A stretch of 64,000 nucleotides of DNA from positions 7,386,001-7,450,000 of the forward strand of contig NZ_FNSM01000001.1 in NCBI RefSeq assembly GCF_900105415.1, read 5' to 3'. This document shows positions 44,600 to 53,231 of this stretch, piece after piece. The notes below the pieces were generated by a model that saw only the letters and a program-made list of their open reading frames with translations, had not been told where the DNA came from and did not search any database. The stretch's first letter is position 1. The number at the start of each line of letters is the position of its first letter. This DNA is from Streptomyces sp. TLI_105 (GTDB lineage Bacteria > Actinomycetota > Actinomycetes > Streptomycetales > Streptomycetaceae). A program made the position numbers and the translations under genes.

Positions 44600-47197
44600 C
44601 TACCTCCGCATCACGACCGGCTCGTGGCGGCGCAGCAGCCGCGCCACGAGCAGGCCGAGGACGAGACAGAGCACCACCAGGACGCCCATGTCGAACAGCC
44701 AGGCCTCCGCCGTGTGCCGCATCAGCGGATCGGCGGTCTTCTCGCTCGGCGCGATCTTCCCGATGTCGATCGTCGCGCCCATCGCCGCGAACGCCCACCG
44801 CGAGGGCACGAGCCAGGCCAGCTGCTCCAGGACGAGCGTGCCGCGCACCTTCAGGAGCGCCCCGCAGAACACCACCTGGACGATCGCGAGGAGGACGAGC
44901 AGCGGCATCGTCACCTCCTCCTTGCGGACCAGCGCCGAGACCAGCAGGCCGAGCATCATCGCCGTGAAGGCGAGCAGCGCGACGGCGAGGGTGATCTCCA
45001 CCAGGGGCGGCATCAGGACGCCCTTGCCGCCGGGCACGTTCAGCGGTACGCCGATCAGCGCCACCAGCGTCAGGACCACCGCCTGCACGACCGTGATCAG
45101 TCCGAGGACCACCACCTTCGAGGCGAGATAGGCGGACCGGGAGAGGCCGACGGCTCTCTCGCGCCGGTAGATCGAGCGCTCCTTGACCAGCTCGCGCACG
45201 GCGTTCGCCGCGCCCGTGAGGACACCGCCCACGCAGAGGATGAGCAGCACGTTCATCGTCGACTCGGGGTTGAGGCTGCCCGCGGACAGCGCCCGGGCCA
45301 TCGCGCCCATCACGAACGGCAGCGCGATCATGATGGCGAGGAAGGTCCGGTCGGCGGAGAGCGCCGCCGCGTACCGGCGTACGAGCGTCCGCAGCTGGGA
45401 GCCCCAGCTCTGCGCCTTCGGCGGAGGAGCCGGCTCCCCGGCCGCGGCCCCGCCCGCGGAAGCGGAGGCTCCTGGCACGGGGCCGTCGGGGCCGGCCGTC
45501 GCGTCCGCGATGTACCGGCGGTGGAAGCGGGAGGTCCGGTACTGCCCGGCCCAGTCGCGGTCCCGGTCGTTCTCGAAGGCCTCGAAGGCCTCCGGCCACT
45601 GCTCGAAACCGAAGAAGCCGAGCGTGTCGGCGGGCGGCCCGTAGTACGCGACCCGGCCGCCCGGCGCGAGCACGAGCAGCCGGTCGCACACGTCGAGGCT
45701 GAGCACGCTGTGCGTGACCACGACGACCGTGCGCCCGTCGTCCGCGAGCCCGCGCAGCATGTGCATCACGGAGCGGTCCATGCCCGGGTCGAGCCCGGAG
45801 GTCGGCTCGTCCAGGAAGAGCAGGGAGGGCTTGGTGAGCAGTTCGAGGGCGACGCTCACCCGCTTGCGCTGGCCGCCGGAGAGGCTGTGGATCGGCTGGT
45901 CGGCGCGCTCCACGAGCCCGAGCTCCCGGATCACCTCGTCGACCCGGGCCTGCCGTTCGGCCGCCACGGTGTCCTCGGGGAAGCGCAGTTCGGCGGCGTA
46001 CCCGAGGGCCCGGCGGACGGTGAGCTGGAGGTGCAGGATGTCGTCCTGCGGGACGAGCCCGATGCGCTGGCGCAGCTCGGCGTAGTCCCGGTAGAGGTCA
46101 CGGCCGTCGTAGAGCACCTTGCCCCGGTCGGCCGGGCGCTGACCGGTGAGCGCGCCCAGGAGCGTCGACTTCCCGGCCCCGGACGGGCCGACGACCGCGA
46201 GCAGGCACTTCTCGCCCACCGGGAACGACACCTCGTCGAGGAGCGTGCGACGCCCGTGGTCGACGGTCACCGCGAGCGACCGGACGTCGAGCGAGACCTC
46301 GCCGGTGTCGGTGAACTCGACGAGCTGCCCGCCGATCAGGCAGAACGCGCACCGGCCGATGCCGACGATGTCCTCCGCCGTCACGCGGGCGTCCACGACG
46401 GGGGCGCCGTTGAGGAAGGTGCCGTTGTGGCTGCCGAGGTCGTGGATCCAGTAGGTGCCGTCGGGATGGGCGCGGAGCTCGGCGTGCCGCCGGGACACCA
46501 CCAGGTCGGAGACGACCACGTCGTTGTCGGGGGCGCGCCCGATCCGGATGCTGTGGGCCGGCAGCGGCCGCACGGACGTCGGCTGCCGGAAGGTGCCGGT
46601 CATGGCGGGATGCGAGACGGAGGGCGGCCGGAGGCTCTCGGGCCGGAGCACGGGGTCGGGGACCGGTGAGGGCGGGGCCTCGGGCCGGTGCTCCGGTACG
46701 ACCTCGGGCGGGGACGACGGCGGGGGCGGTGACGCGTCCCGTACGTCCTCCGGCGCGGCTTGCCCCACGTCCTCCGGTACGGCCTCTCGTACGGCCTCCG
46801 GCGGGCCCTCTCGTACGTCCTCCGGCGGGGGAGGGGACTCCGGTACGCCACGGGGCCCCGCCGGCCGGGCCGGGGCGCCGGTCGAGAGCACCGCGCGCGG
46901 TCCGTCGTCCGGATGCCCGAACCGTACGACCGTCCCGGGACCGACCTCCCGCGCCCGGGCGACCCGCAGGCCGTCCGCGAACGTGCCGTTCGTACTGTCC
47001 TCGTCCGCCAGGGTCCAGTGGCCGCCCACGGCGCTGAGCACCGCGTGGTGCCAGGACGCCCGGGCGTCCGCCAGCACGATGTCGCTGGTGGGGTCGCGCC
47101 CGATGCGATAGACGCGACTCGGGTTCATGAGCGTCGAGTCCCCGTCGATCTCGAGGATCAGATCGGGTGCCGAGGGCACGACGGGCCGCTCTGCCAT
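44600..47197 (-). CDS. FHA-FHA-ABC transporter (Rv1747-like)
   Basis: An 865-residue fused ABC exporter. FHA domain 1 (about 15-90) has YRIGRDPTSDIVLAD and DSTNGTFADGL. A Pro/Glu/Val-rich linker with repeated PEDVR units follows. FHA domain 2 (about 205-285) has IRIGRAPDNDVVVSD, SRRHAEL and GSHNGTFLNG. The ABC domain has Walker A GPSGAGKST, signature LSGGQRKRVSVALELLT and Walker B LLFLDEPTSGLD; six membrane helices of the ABC2 type end the protein. It fits the Rv1747 architecture, where a kinase phosphorylates the inter-FHA linker. The cargo is unknown. Confidence 0.94.
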   Translation of the reverse strand: MAERPVVPSAPDLILEIDGDSTLMNPSRVYRIGRDPTSDIVLADARASWHHAVLSAVGGHWTLADEDSTNGTFADGLRVARAREVGPGTVVRFGHPDDGPRAVLSTGAPARPAGPRGVPESPPPPEDVREGPPEAVREAVPEDVGQAAPEDVRDASPPPPSSPPEVVPEHRPEAPPSPVPDPVLRPESLRPPSVSHPAMTGTFRQPTSVRPLPAHSIRIGRAPDNDVVVSDLVVSRRHAELRAHPDGTYWIHDLGSHNGTFLNGAPVVDARVTAEDIVGIGRCAFCLIGGQLVEFTDTGEVSLDVRSLAVTVDHGRRTLLDEVSFPVGEKCLLAVVGPSGAGKSTLLGALTGQRPADRGKVLYDGRDLYRDYAELRQRIGLVPQDDILHLQLTVRRALGYAAELRFPEDTVAAERQARVDEVIRELGLVERADQPIHSLSGGQRKRVSVALELLTKPSLLFLDEPTSGLDPGMDRSVMHMLRGLADDGRTVVVVTHSVLSLDVCDRLLVLAPGGRVAYYGPPADTLGFFGFEQWPEAFEAFENDRDRDWAGQYRTSRFHRRYIADATAGPDGPVPGASASAGGAAAGEPAPPPKAQSWGSQLRTLVRRYAAALSADRTFLAIMIALPFVMGAMARALSAGSLNPESTMNVLLILCVGGVLTGAANAVRELVKERSIYRRERAVGLSRSAYLASKVVVLGLITVVQAVVLTLVALIGVPLNVPGGKGVLMPPLVEITLAVALLAFTAMMLGLLVSALVRKEEVTMPLLVLLAIVQVVFCGALLKVRGTLVLEQLAWLVPSRWAFAAMGATIDIGKIAPSEKTADPLMRHTAEAWLFDMGVLVVLCLVLGLLVARLLRRHEPVVMRR

Positions 47198-47297
47198 GCG
47201 TGAATTTTATCCGCCGCCGCTGATCGCCGCCCGGGAAGGAGTCGCCGGTAAGGTGGGCGTCCGCCGCGCGAGCGGCCCGACCGAGGAGGACGCACCC

Positions 47298-47966
47298 GTG
47301 CCGAAAGGTGTCACCAGGCGGCGGCCCCGCACCCGCGCGGCGCTCCTGAAGGCAGCACTGGAGACCTTCGCCGAGCACGGCTTCCACGCGACGACGATCG
47401 AGCAGATCTGCGAGCGCGCCGGTTACACGCGGGGCGCGTACTACTCGAACTTCGCGAGCAAGGAAGAGCTCTTCCTCGCCCTCTTCGACGAGCACAGCGA
47501 GCGGACCGTACGGCGCCTCGCCGAGTCCATCGACGCGCTGGCGCCCGAGGAGTACACCCTGCCCCGGCTCGCGGAGCTCGCCGCCCGCGTCGAACCGGAC
47601 GAGCGGGAGTGGTACCTCGTCACCACCGAGTTCACCCTGCACGCCATCCGCGACCCGCAGGCCGCCTGGGTGCTCGCGCGCCACGACGAGCGGCTGCGGG
47701 CCGAGATCGCCCGCGGCCTCACCCTCGTGCTGCGCCGCGCCGGACGCGAACTGACCGTGACCGCCGACCGGTTCGCCCGCCTCCTCATCGCCCTGCGCGA
47801 GGGCGGTCTCGCGCAGAGCTACGTGGAGCCGGCCGAGCTGCCGCCCGGGACGCTGGAACGGCAGTTCCTCGTCCCGCTCCTGGAGGCGACGACGCGGGAG
47901 ATTCCCGCTCCCTCCGACCGGCCCGGGAGTCAGTCGAAGAGGTCGGGGTCGGACGCGGTGATCTGA
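47298..47966 (+). CDS. TetR/AcrR family transcriptional regulator
   Basis: A 222-residue TetR repressor. GTG 47298 follows GAGGAGG. The DNA-binding part is RTRAALLKAALETFAEHGFHATTIEQICERAGYTRGAYYSNFASKEELFLALFD, and the ligand domain includes EWYLVTTEFTLHAIRDPQAAW. Its 3' end overlaps that of the convergent aldolase gene by 37 bp. The target may be the aldolase or a remote locus. Confidence 0.9.
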   Translation: MPKGVTRRRPRTRAALLKAALETFAEHGFHATTIEQICERAGYTRGAYYSNFASKEELFLALFDEHSERTVRRLAESIDALAPEEYTLPRLAELAARVEPDEREWYLVTTEFTLHAIRDPQAAWVLARHDERLRAEIARGLTLVLRRAGRELTVTADRFARLLIALREGGLAQSYVEPAELPPGTLERQFLVPLLEATTREIPAPSDRPGSQSKRSGSDAVI

Positions 47967-48736
47967 TCCCACAGGGGGCGCGCCTGGAACCACCCGGCCA
48001 GGTGTCCGCCGATCTGCCCCCGGGTGAGGAGGGCCGTCTCGCGGTCGATGAGCTGCGGGGTGCCCGCCGCCATCGCGAGGAGCTGCGCCTGGCAGGAGCG
48101 CTCCATGGTGACGAACCACCACACGGCCTCGGCGACGGAGTGGCCGACGGTGAGCAGCCCGTGGTTCTTGAGGATGACCGCCTTGTGGTCGCCGAGGGCC
48201 TTGGCGACCCGCTCGCCCTCCTCGGTCTCGTTCACGACGCCCCGGTAGTCGTCGTAGATCCCGTGGTCCTCGAAGAACGCGCAGGCGTCCTGGGTGATCG
48301 GGTCGAGCGGGATGCCGAGGCTGGAGAAGGCCTTGCCGTGCAGGGAGTGCGAGTGCGCGGCGGCGACCGCGTCGGGGCGGGCGGCGTGGACCCGGGAGTG
48401 GATGACGAACGCGGCCCGGTTCACGGGCCTGCGCCCTTCGAGGACGTTCCCCTCGTGGTCGACCAGGATCAGGTCCGAGGCCTTGATCTGGGTGAAGCTC
48501 ATGCCGAACGGGTTGACCCAGAAGGCGTTCGGGTCGCCGGGGTCGCGGACGGTGATGTGCCCGGCGACGCCCTCGGAGAAGCCGAACCTCCCGAAGATCC
48601 GGAACCCGGCGGCGAGCTGTTCCTTGCGGTACGTGCGCTCCTCCTCGACGGACCCGAAGGTGGGCGGCAGCGGGACGACGGCCCCCTCGGGCAGGGGTCC
48701 GACGGCGGCGGCGATCGCGGGCGGCACGGTGCTCAT
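47930..48736 (-). CDS. Class II aldolase/adducin family protein
   Basis: A 268-residue zinc-dependent class II aldolase-like protein. It carries RIFGRFGFSEGVAGHITVRDP, NAFWVNPFGMSFTQIKASDLILVD, the metal-ligand HSHSLHGKAFSSLG and ILKNHGLLTVGHSVAEAVWWF. ATG 48736 follows GAGGAG; the longer frame is not family-like. Members cleave or decarboxylate sugar phosphates and related acids, and the substrate here is unknown. Confidence 0.92.
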   Translation of the reverse strand: MSTVPPAIAAAVGPLPEGAVVPLPPTFGSVEEERTYRKEQLAAGFRIFGRFGFSEGVAGHITVRDPGDPNAFWVNPFGMSFTQIKASDLILVDHEGNVLEGRRPVNRAAFVIHSRVHAARPDAVAAAHSHSLHGKAFSSLGIPLDPITQDACAFFEDHGIYDDYRGVVNETEEGERVAKALGDHKAVILKNHGLLTVGHSVAEAVWWFVTMERSCQAQLLAMAAGTPQLIDRETALLTRGQIGGHLAGWFQARPLWDQITASDPDLFD

Positions 48737-48841
48737 GGCGGCTCCTCGGTGAGCGGAACGCGTGGGTGGTGCACGGCGCGCCAAAAGATACAGAGATGTA
48801 TCCGATACGCCAATGCATCAGGAGCCGGTGTGGCGTACGGC

Positions 48842-49735
48842 TCAGCTCCGCGGCCGCACCGGCCACCGTGTCGGCGTGCGGTCGGGATTTCGGCGCGCGG
48901 CCCCGGGCCGGGGCCTCGCTCGGCTCGTCGGGGCTCCGAAGCGGGCCAGGCAGTGCCAGACCTTCTTCACGTCCTGCGGGTCGTACCGCCCCGATCCCGC
49001 CGCCTCCTGCACGATCCGCGGGTCGAGCCGGCCGTCGACGGCGATCCGGGCCGCCAGCTCCACGTACTCGGGCCCCCGGAAGTCGGGGTACCGCCGCAGC
49101 TCGTCGACGGAGACGCGGAAACCCCCGTGCCACTCCACCCGACACGGCAGCCGCCGTGCCGCCTCCTCCACCTCCGTACCCCGGTGGCTCGGGTCCAGAA
49201 CCAGCGCCTCCACGTCCCGCCCGATCACGACCGGGCCGTGGACCTGCGCCTCTATGTAGTCGTCGAGCGGATCCTTCTCGTCGGCCTCGGCGAGGGCGAT
49301 CAGCCGCATCCGGGACGCGACGCCGAAGTCGCCGGGCTCCAGGAAGCTGTCGGGGTAGCAGAAGCTCGCGCGCTCCACGGCGGCCGCCGTGAGCCGCAGA
49401 TGGGCGGAGCCGAAGCGGGGCGCGGCGCCGAAGGGGCGGCGGCGGAAGTCGAGCGCGCCGTAGACCGGGCGCGTCTCCGCCGGGGCCGCGTCGTACGCCC
49501 CGCCGAAGATGCGGCTCTCCCAGCGCCAGCGGTCCCCGCCGGGGCGGGCGGTGAGGCCGCCGTTGCTGGTGCCGGTGACGAACTGGGAGCGGTAGACCCC
49601 CTCGTCCGCGAGCCGGTGCAGGAAGTGCGGATGGAAGTTGAGGGTGACCCGAAGGTCGGGGTCGAGCGGATCGCCGGTGGAGCGGTCGGTGACATGCGCG
49701 AGGGCCCGCCGGGCATGGTCGTGAAGGGGTGTCAT
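48842..49735 (-). CDS. DUF3626 domain-containing protein
   Basis: A 297-residue protein of the DUF3626 family: VTLNFHPHFLHRLADEGVYRSQFVTGTSNGGLTARPGGDRWRWESRIFGGAYD, YGALDFRRRPFGAAPRFGSAHLRL and the ERASFCYPDSFLEP stretch are diagnostic. The family has no established activity. ATG 49735. A perfect LacI-type palindrome lies about 65 bp upstream in the spacer shared with the ThuA-like gene. Confidence 0.88.
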   Translation of the reverse strand: MTPLHDHARRALAHVTDRSTGDPLDPDLRVTLNFHPHFLHRLADEGVYRSQFVTGTSNGGLTARPGGDRWRWESRIFGGAYDAAPAETRPVYGALDFRRRPFGAAPRFGSAHLRLTAAAVERASFCYPDSFLEPGDFGVASRMRLIALAEADEKDPLDDYIEAQVHGPVVIGRDVEALVLDPSHRGTEVEEAARRLPCRVEWHGGFRVSVDELRRYPDFRGPEYVELAARIAVDGRLDPRIVQEAAGSGRYDPQDVKKVWHCLARFGAPTSRARPRPGAARRNPDRTPTRWPVRPRS

Positions 49736-49798
49736 CGGGGCAGTGTGCAGGAGCGGGAGGGGTTGCGGCCCGCGGTTTTCGGTGGCTACGGTCGAGGG

Positions 49799-49822
49799 GA
49801 GGGAGAAAGCGCTTTCTCCCTC
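49799..49822. promoter_or_regulatory. 24 bp perfect palindrome, LacI-type operator
   Basis: GAGGGAGAAAGC followed by GCTTTCTCCCTC is a perfect inverted repeat with the central GAAAGCGCTTTC typical of LacI-family operators. It lies 51 bp before the ThuA-like start and between divergent genes. No LacI gene is in the window. Confidence 0.75.
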
Positions 49823-49872
49823 GTTGTCGGACCCGTCTCCCTTCCCCGCGCACCCGCCCTGGAGTCCTTCGC

Positions 49873-50565
49873 GTGACCACCGCCGACGTCCTCGTCCACA
49901 CCCGCACGGCGGGGTACCGCCATGACTCGATCCCCGCCGGCGCCGCCGCTCTCGTCGAGCTGGCGGCGGAGCTCGGCCGGGCGGCCGAGGTCACCGAGGA
50001 CCCGGCGGCCTTCACTCCCGAGCGCCTGGCGAGGTGTGCCGTCGTCGTCCTCCTCTCCACGACGGGGAACGTCCTGACGCCCGAGGGGCGTGCCGCCTTC
50101 GAGGCGTACCTCCGGGGCGGCGGTTCCCTCCTCGCCGTCCACGCGGCCGCCAACGCCGAACCGGACTGGCCCTTCTACGGCGAACTGCTCGGCACCCGCT
50201 TCGACGGGCACCCGGAGATCCAGCCGGGCGCGGTGCTCGTCGACGACCGGGAACACCCGGCGACCGCCCCGCTTCCGGAGCGCTGGGACTGGACGGACGA
50301 GTGGTACAACTTCACCTCCGACCCCCGGACTTCCGGGCGGCCCGTACGGGTCCTGGCCCGGGCCGACGAGACCGCCTACCGGGGCGGCACCCACGGCGCC
50401 GACCACCCGCTGGTCTGGTGCCGGGAGATCGGCCGGGGTCGCGTCTTCTTCACCGCCCTGGGGCACGCGCCGGAAGCCTATGGCGACCCCGTCTTCCGGG
50501 CCCACCTCAGGGGAGCCCTGACCTGGCTGACGGCCGATCGCGCTGCGGCGGCCCCTTTGCGTTAG
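49873..50565 (+). CDS. ThuA-like domain protein
   Basis: A 230-residue protein of the ThuA-like (class I glutamine amidotransferase-like) fold. It contains VLVHTRTAGYRHDSIPAGAAAL, LRGGGSLLAVHAAANAEPDWPFYGELLGTRFDGHPE, and DHPLVWCREIGRGRVFFTALGHAPEAYGDPVFRAHLRGALTWL, all diagnostic. ThuA-type proteins act in trehalose and other carbohydrate utilisation, which fits a LacI-type operator upstream. The start is GTG 49873. The reaction is not known. Confidence 0.92.
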   Translation: MTTADVLVHTRTAGYRHDSIPAGAAALVELAAELGRAAEVTEDPAAFTPERLARCAVVVLLSTTGNVLTPEGRAAFEAYLRGGGSLLAVHAAANAEPDWPFYGELLGTRFDGHPEIQPGAVLVDDREHPATAPLPERWDWTDEWYNFTSDPRTSGRPVRVLARADETAYRGGTHGADHPLVWCREIGRGRVFFTALGHAPEAYGDPVFRAHLRGALTWLTADRAAAAPLR

Positions 50566-50573
50566 CCAGCGCG

Positions 50574-50616
50574 TGCAAGTATTGTCTTCACCTGTAAGGC
50601 GCGCTTGCATATAGAT
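50574..50616 (+). promoter_or_regulatory. Probable promoter and inverted repeat before the aldo/keto reductase gene
   Basis: TTCACC (50586-50591) and TATAGA (50610-50615) are 18 bp apart and resemble a housekeeping promoter. TGCAAG (50574-50579) and CTTGCA (50604-50609) form an inverted repeat that brackets the -35 and abuts the -10, a likely operator. Confidence 0.5.
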
Positions 50617-50689
50617 GCGGCGCTCATCGACGGGACCCGCCCCTCCGGCCCGCCCGCCCACCCCCCACATCTCGCGAAGGCACTGCACC

Positions 50690-51700
50690 ATGTCGCTCAA
50701 GGACATCCTTCCCGGCCGTCTCGGCTTCGGCACCGCCCCGCTCGGCAACATGTTCCGCGCGATCCCCGACGCGGAGGCCCGCGCCACCGTCGAGGCCGCC
50801 TGGGACCACGGCATCCGCTTCTACGACACCGCCCCCTTCTACGGCGCCGGCCTGGCCGAGGAGCGCCTCGGCGAGGTCCTCGCCGGCAAGCCCCGCGACG
50901 AGTACGTGCTGTCGACCAAGGTCGGCCGGATCGTCCTCGACGAGCACGAGACCGACGTCCCGGACTTCGGCGAGAAGGGCGGCCTGTTCGAGCACGGCAA
51001 CCCGAACAAGATCCTCCACGAGTGGACCGCCGACGCCACCGAACGCTCCATCGAGGGCAGCCTCAAGCGTCTCGGCACCGACCGCCTCGACATCGTCTGG
51101 GTCCACGACATCGCGCAGGACTTCCACGGCGACGCCTGGCTCGGCAAGTTCGAGGAGGCCCGCACCGGCGCCTTCCGCGTCCTGTCCCGGCTGCGCGACG
51201 AGGGCGTCATCAAGGCCTGGGGCCTGGGCGTCAACAAGACCGAACCCGTCGAGCTCACCCTCGCCCTGGACGAGCCGAAGCCCGACGGCTTCCTCCTCGC
51301 CGGCCGCTACACCCTCCTCGACCACCACCACGCCCTGACCCGACTGCTGCCCATGGCCCAGGAGCAGGACGTCGACATGGTCGTCGGCGGCCCCTACAGC
51401 TCCGGCATCCTCGCCGGCGGCACCCACTTCGAGTACCAGCAGGCCCCCGCCGACATCGTCGAACGGGTCACCCGCATCAAGGCCCTCACCGAGAAGCACG
51501 GCGTCGGCATCAAGGCCGCCGCCCTGCAGTTCTCCCTCGCCCACCCCGCCTCCGCCGCCGTCATCCCCGGCGCCACCCGTCCCAGCCGGATCGCCGAGGA
51601 CACCGCCGCCCTGAACGAGACCGTCCCGGCCGCCTTCTGGGCCGACCTGCGCACCGCCGGCCTCGTCAGCCCCGCCGCCCCCCTCCCGTACGGCGCCTGA
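50690..51700 (+). CDS. Aldo/keto reductase (fucose/aldose dehydrogenase-like)
   Basis: A 336-residue NADPH-type aldo/keto reductase similar to L-fucose or D-threo-aldose 1-dehydrogenases. It has LGFGTAPLGNMFRAIPD, the active-site FYDTAPFYGAGLAEERLGEVL (Asp and Tyr), LSTKVGRIV (Lys) and DRLDIVWVHDI (His). ATG 50690 follows GAAGG. It follows the ThuA-like gene after 124 bp with its own promoter. The physiological sugar is not known. Confidence 0.92.
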   Translation: MSLKDILPGRLGFGTAPLGNMFRAIPDAEARATVEAAWDHGIRFYDTAPFYGAGLAEERLGEVLAGKPRDEYVLSTKVGRIVLDEHETDVPDFGEKGGLFEHGNPNKILHEWTADATERSIEGSLKRLGTDRLDIVWVHDIAQDFHGDAWLGKFEEARTGAFRVLSRLRDEGVIKAWGLGVNKTEPVELTLALDEPKPDGFLLAGRYTLLDHHHALTRLLPMAQEQDVDMVVGGPYSSGILAGGTHFEYQQAPADIVERVTRIKALTEKHGVGIKAAALQFSLAHPASAAVIPGATRPSRIAEDTAALNETVPAAFWADLRTAGLVSPAAPLPYGA

Positions 51701-51740
51701 CCGACCCCGACGGCGTCGTCATCGAACACCGGCATCTCCG

Positions 51741-51781
51741 CCGGCGGCCCGGGCGCGCACCACGCGTGCCCGGGCCGCCGG
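51741..51781. terminator. Perfect 14 bp stem between convergent genes
   Basis: CCGGCGGCCCGGGC pairs perfectly with GCCCGGGCCGCCGG around a 13-base loop, between the aldo/keto reductase and alpha/beta hydrolase stop codons. Confidence 0.85.
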
Positions 51782-51788
51782 CCCGGCC

Positions 51789-52529
51789 TCACCTCAGGTG
51801 CCGGGCGAAGAACTGGGCCGCGGCGTCCCCCGCGAACTGCGGGACGCCGGTGTGCCCGCCCATGTTGGCGTGGAGGGTCTTCTCCTCGGAGCCGAAGGCG
51901 TCGAACAGGTCCAGGGACGCCTGCCGGTCGTTCCCTTCGTCGTCCCACTGCAGCAGGACGTGCAGCGGAATGGTGACCTGGCGGGCCTCCTCGAAGATCG
52001 CGCGAGGCACGAAGCTCCCGGCGAAGAGTCCGGCGGCCGCGATGCGCGGCTCGACCACCGTGAGGCGGACGCCGATGGAGATCACGCCCCCCGAGTACCC
52101 GACCGGGCCGCCGATCCCGGGCAGCGTCAGGAGGGCGTCCAGGGCGGCCTGCCATTCCGGTACCGCTCTGTCGACGAGCGGGAGCACGAGGGCGTCGACG
52201 ATCTCGTCGCCGACCGGCTCGCCGGCTTCCACGGCCCGGCGCATGTCGGCGCGGGCCTGCTCGGCGGCGGCCCAACGGGGCCGGTCGCCGCTGCCGGGGA
52301 GCTCGATGGTGGCCGCGGCGAAGCCGTCCGCCGCGGCGCGCCGGGCCCGGTCCACCAGTCGGGGGTACATCTTGCGCAGTCCGAGCGGGGGGTGGCCGAG
52401 CAGGATCAGCGGCGCCGGTGCGGATGCGGATGCGGATGCGGGAGTCCACAGGATGCCGGGGATCTCGCCGAGGGTGAATTCGCGTTCGAGGACGCCGTCG
52501 TCGAGGCGCTGCTCGGAAGTGAATCGCAT
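51789..52529 (-). CDS. Alpha/beta hydrolase family protein
   Basis: A 246-residue alpha/beta hydrolase. It contains PLILLGHPPLG (oxyanion region), the nucleophile elbow GYSGGV (Ser), LHVLLQWDDEGNDRQASLDLFDAFGS (Asp) and NMGGHTGVP (His), in the order expected for the triad. ATG 52529. A Ser/Ala repeat (ASASASAPAP) lies near residue 35, encoded by GGATGC hexamers. The substrate is unknown. Confidence 0.88.
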   Translation of the reverse strand: MRFTSEQRLDDGVLEREFTLGEIPGILWTPASASASAPAPLILLGHPPLGLRKMYPRLVDRARRAAADGFAAATIELPGSGDRPRWAAAEQARADMRRAVEAGEPVGDEIVDALVLPLVDRAVPEWQAALDALLTLPGIGGPVGYSGGVISIGVRLTVVEPRIAAAGLFAGSFVPRAIFEEARQVTIPLHVLLQWDDEGNDRQASLDLFDAFGSEEKTLHANMGGHTGVPQFAGDAAAQFFARHLR

Positions 52530-52574
52530 GGTCGTGCCTTTCGGGAGTGCTCTGGAACGGCGCTCCCGGGCGAC

Positions 52575-52628
52575 CTATCGCCCGACCGTGGACCCAGAGG
52601 GGAGCACCCATGTCGATACTGTGTTCAC
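52575..52628 (-). other. Possible 17-codon upstream ORF before the hydrolase gene
   Basis: GTG 52628 has GAGGAGG 8 bases upstream and encodes MNTVSTWVLPSGSTVGR, ending 45 bp before the hydrolase start. The strong ribosome site suggests a translated leader, but nothing else supports it. Confidence 0.3.
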
Positions 52629-52711
52629 GGGTACCACCTCCTCGTTCTCTCGCACGGCCTCCCGGAAAGTAGCAGCGGCCGCCACGCTCCGCCAACAGGT
52701 TTTCGCGGCCC

Positions 52712-53200
52712 CTAGTGGGCGAACCCGCCCTTGGGCTCGATGATCTCCAGGTTGGTGCCGTCGGGGTCGTTGAAATAGGCCACCTTGGTGCCGAGGGCCG
52801 CGTCCGGGGTGACCTCGCCCGCCAGGAAGGTGTAGTCGTCGCCCAGGAAGTCGTAGCCCGCCTCCTTCATGCGCTTGTACACGGCGTCGAAGTCGTCGAC
52901 CTCGAAGCACAGGTGCATGGATCCGGGGCGGTTCGCCGCCCCGTTCGTCCGCCAGCCCACCGGGTCCTGGAACTCGATGAGGTCGATGCCGAGGCCGTCG
53001 ATGTTGATCGTGGCGTACCGCAGATTCGCGTCGGGCAGTCCCTGCGACTTGCCGAAGGCCACACTGTTCATGGTCCCCTGCGCGACGGGCGGCCGTCCCG
53101 TCAGGGCCTGGTAGAAATCGATCGCCACGTCCAGGTCCGAGACCGAGATCCCGACGTGCGCGCCCCGGGTGAGCCCGATCGGAGTGCTGGAAACAGCCAT
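52712..53200 (-). CDS. VOC family (glyoxalase-fold) protein
   Basis: A 162-residue vicinal oxygen chelate protein. It has GAHVGISVSDLDVAIDFYQALTGRPPV, INIDGLGIDLIEFQDPVGWRTNGAANRPGSMHLCFEVDDFDAVYKRMKEAG and YFNDPDGTNLEIIEPKGG. The His and Glu positions of the metal site (GAHVG, MHLCF, NLEII) are present. ATG 53200 is the family-like start. It is divergent from an aldehyde dehydrogenase gene. Confidence 0.9.
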   Translation of the reverse strand: MAVSSTPIGLTRGAHVGISVSDLDVAIDFYQALTGRPPVAQGTMNSVAFGKSQGLPDANLRYATINIDGLGIDLIEFQDPVGWRTNGAANRPGSMHLCFEVDDFDAVYKRMKEAGYDFLGDDYTFLAGEVTPDAALGTKVAYFNDPDGTNLEIIEPKGGFAH

Positions 53201-53231
53201 GACGAATGCCTCTCGTTCGTGAGCTCCGTGC

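Noticed and set aside
46098..50153. A 1351-codon antisense open frame.
   Set aside because: It runs opposite to several well-supported genes, has no family resemblance and arises from GC-biased codon positions.
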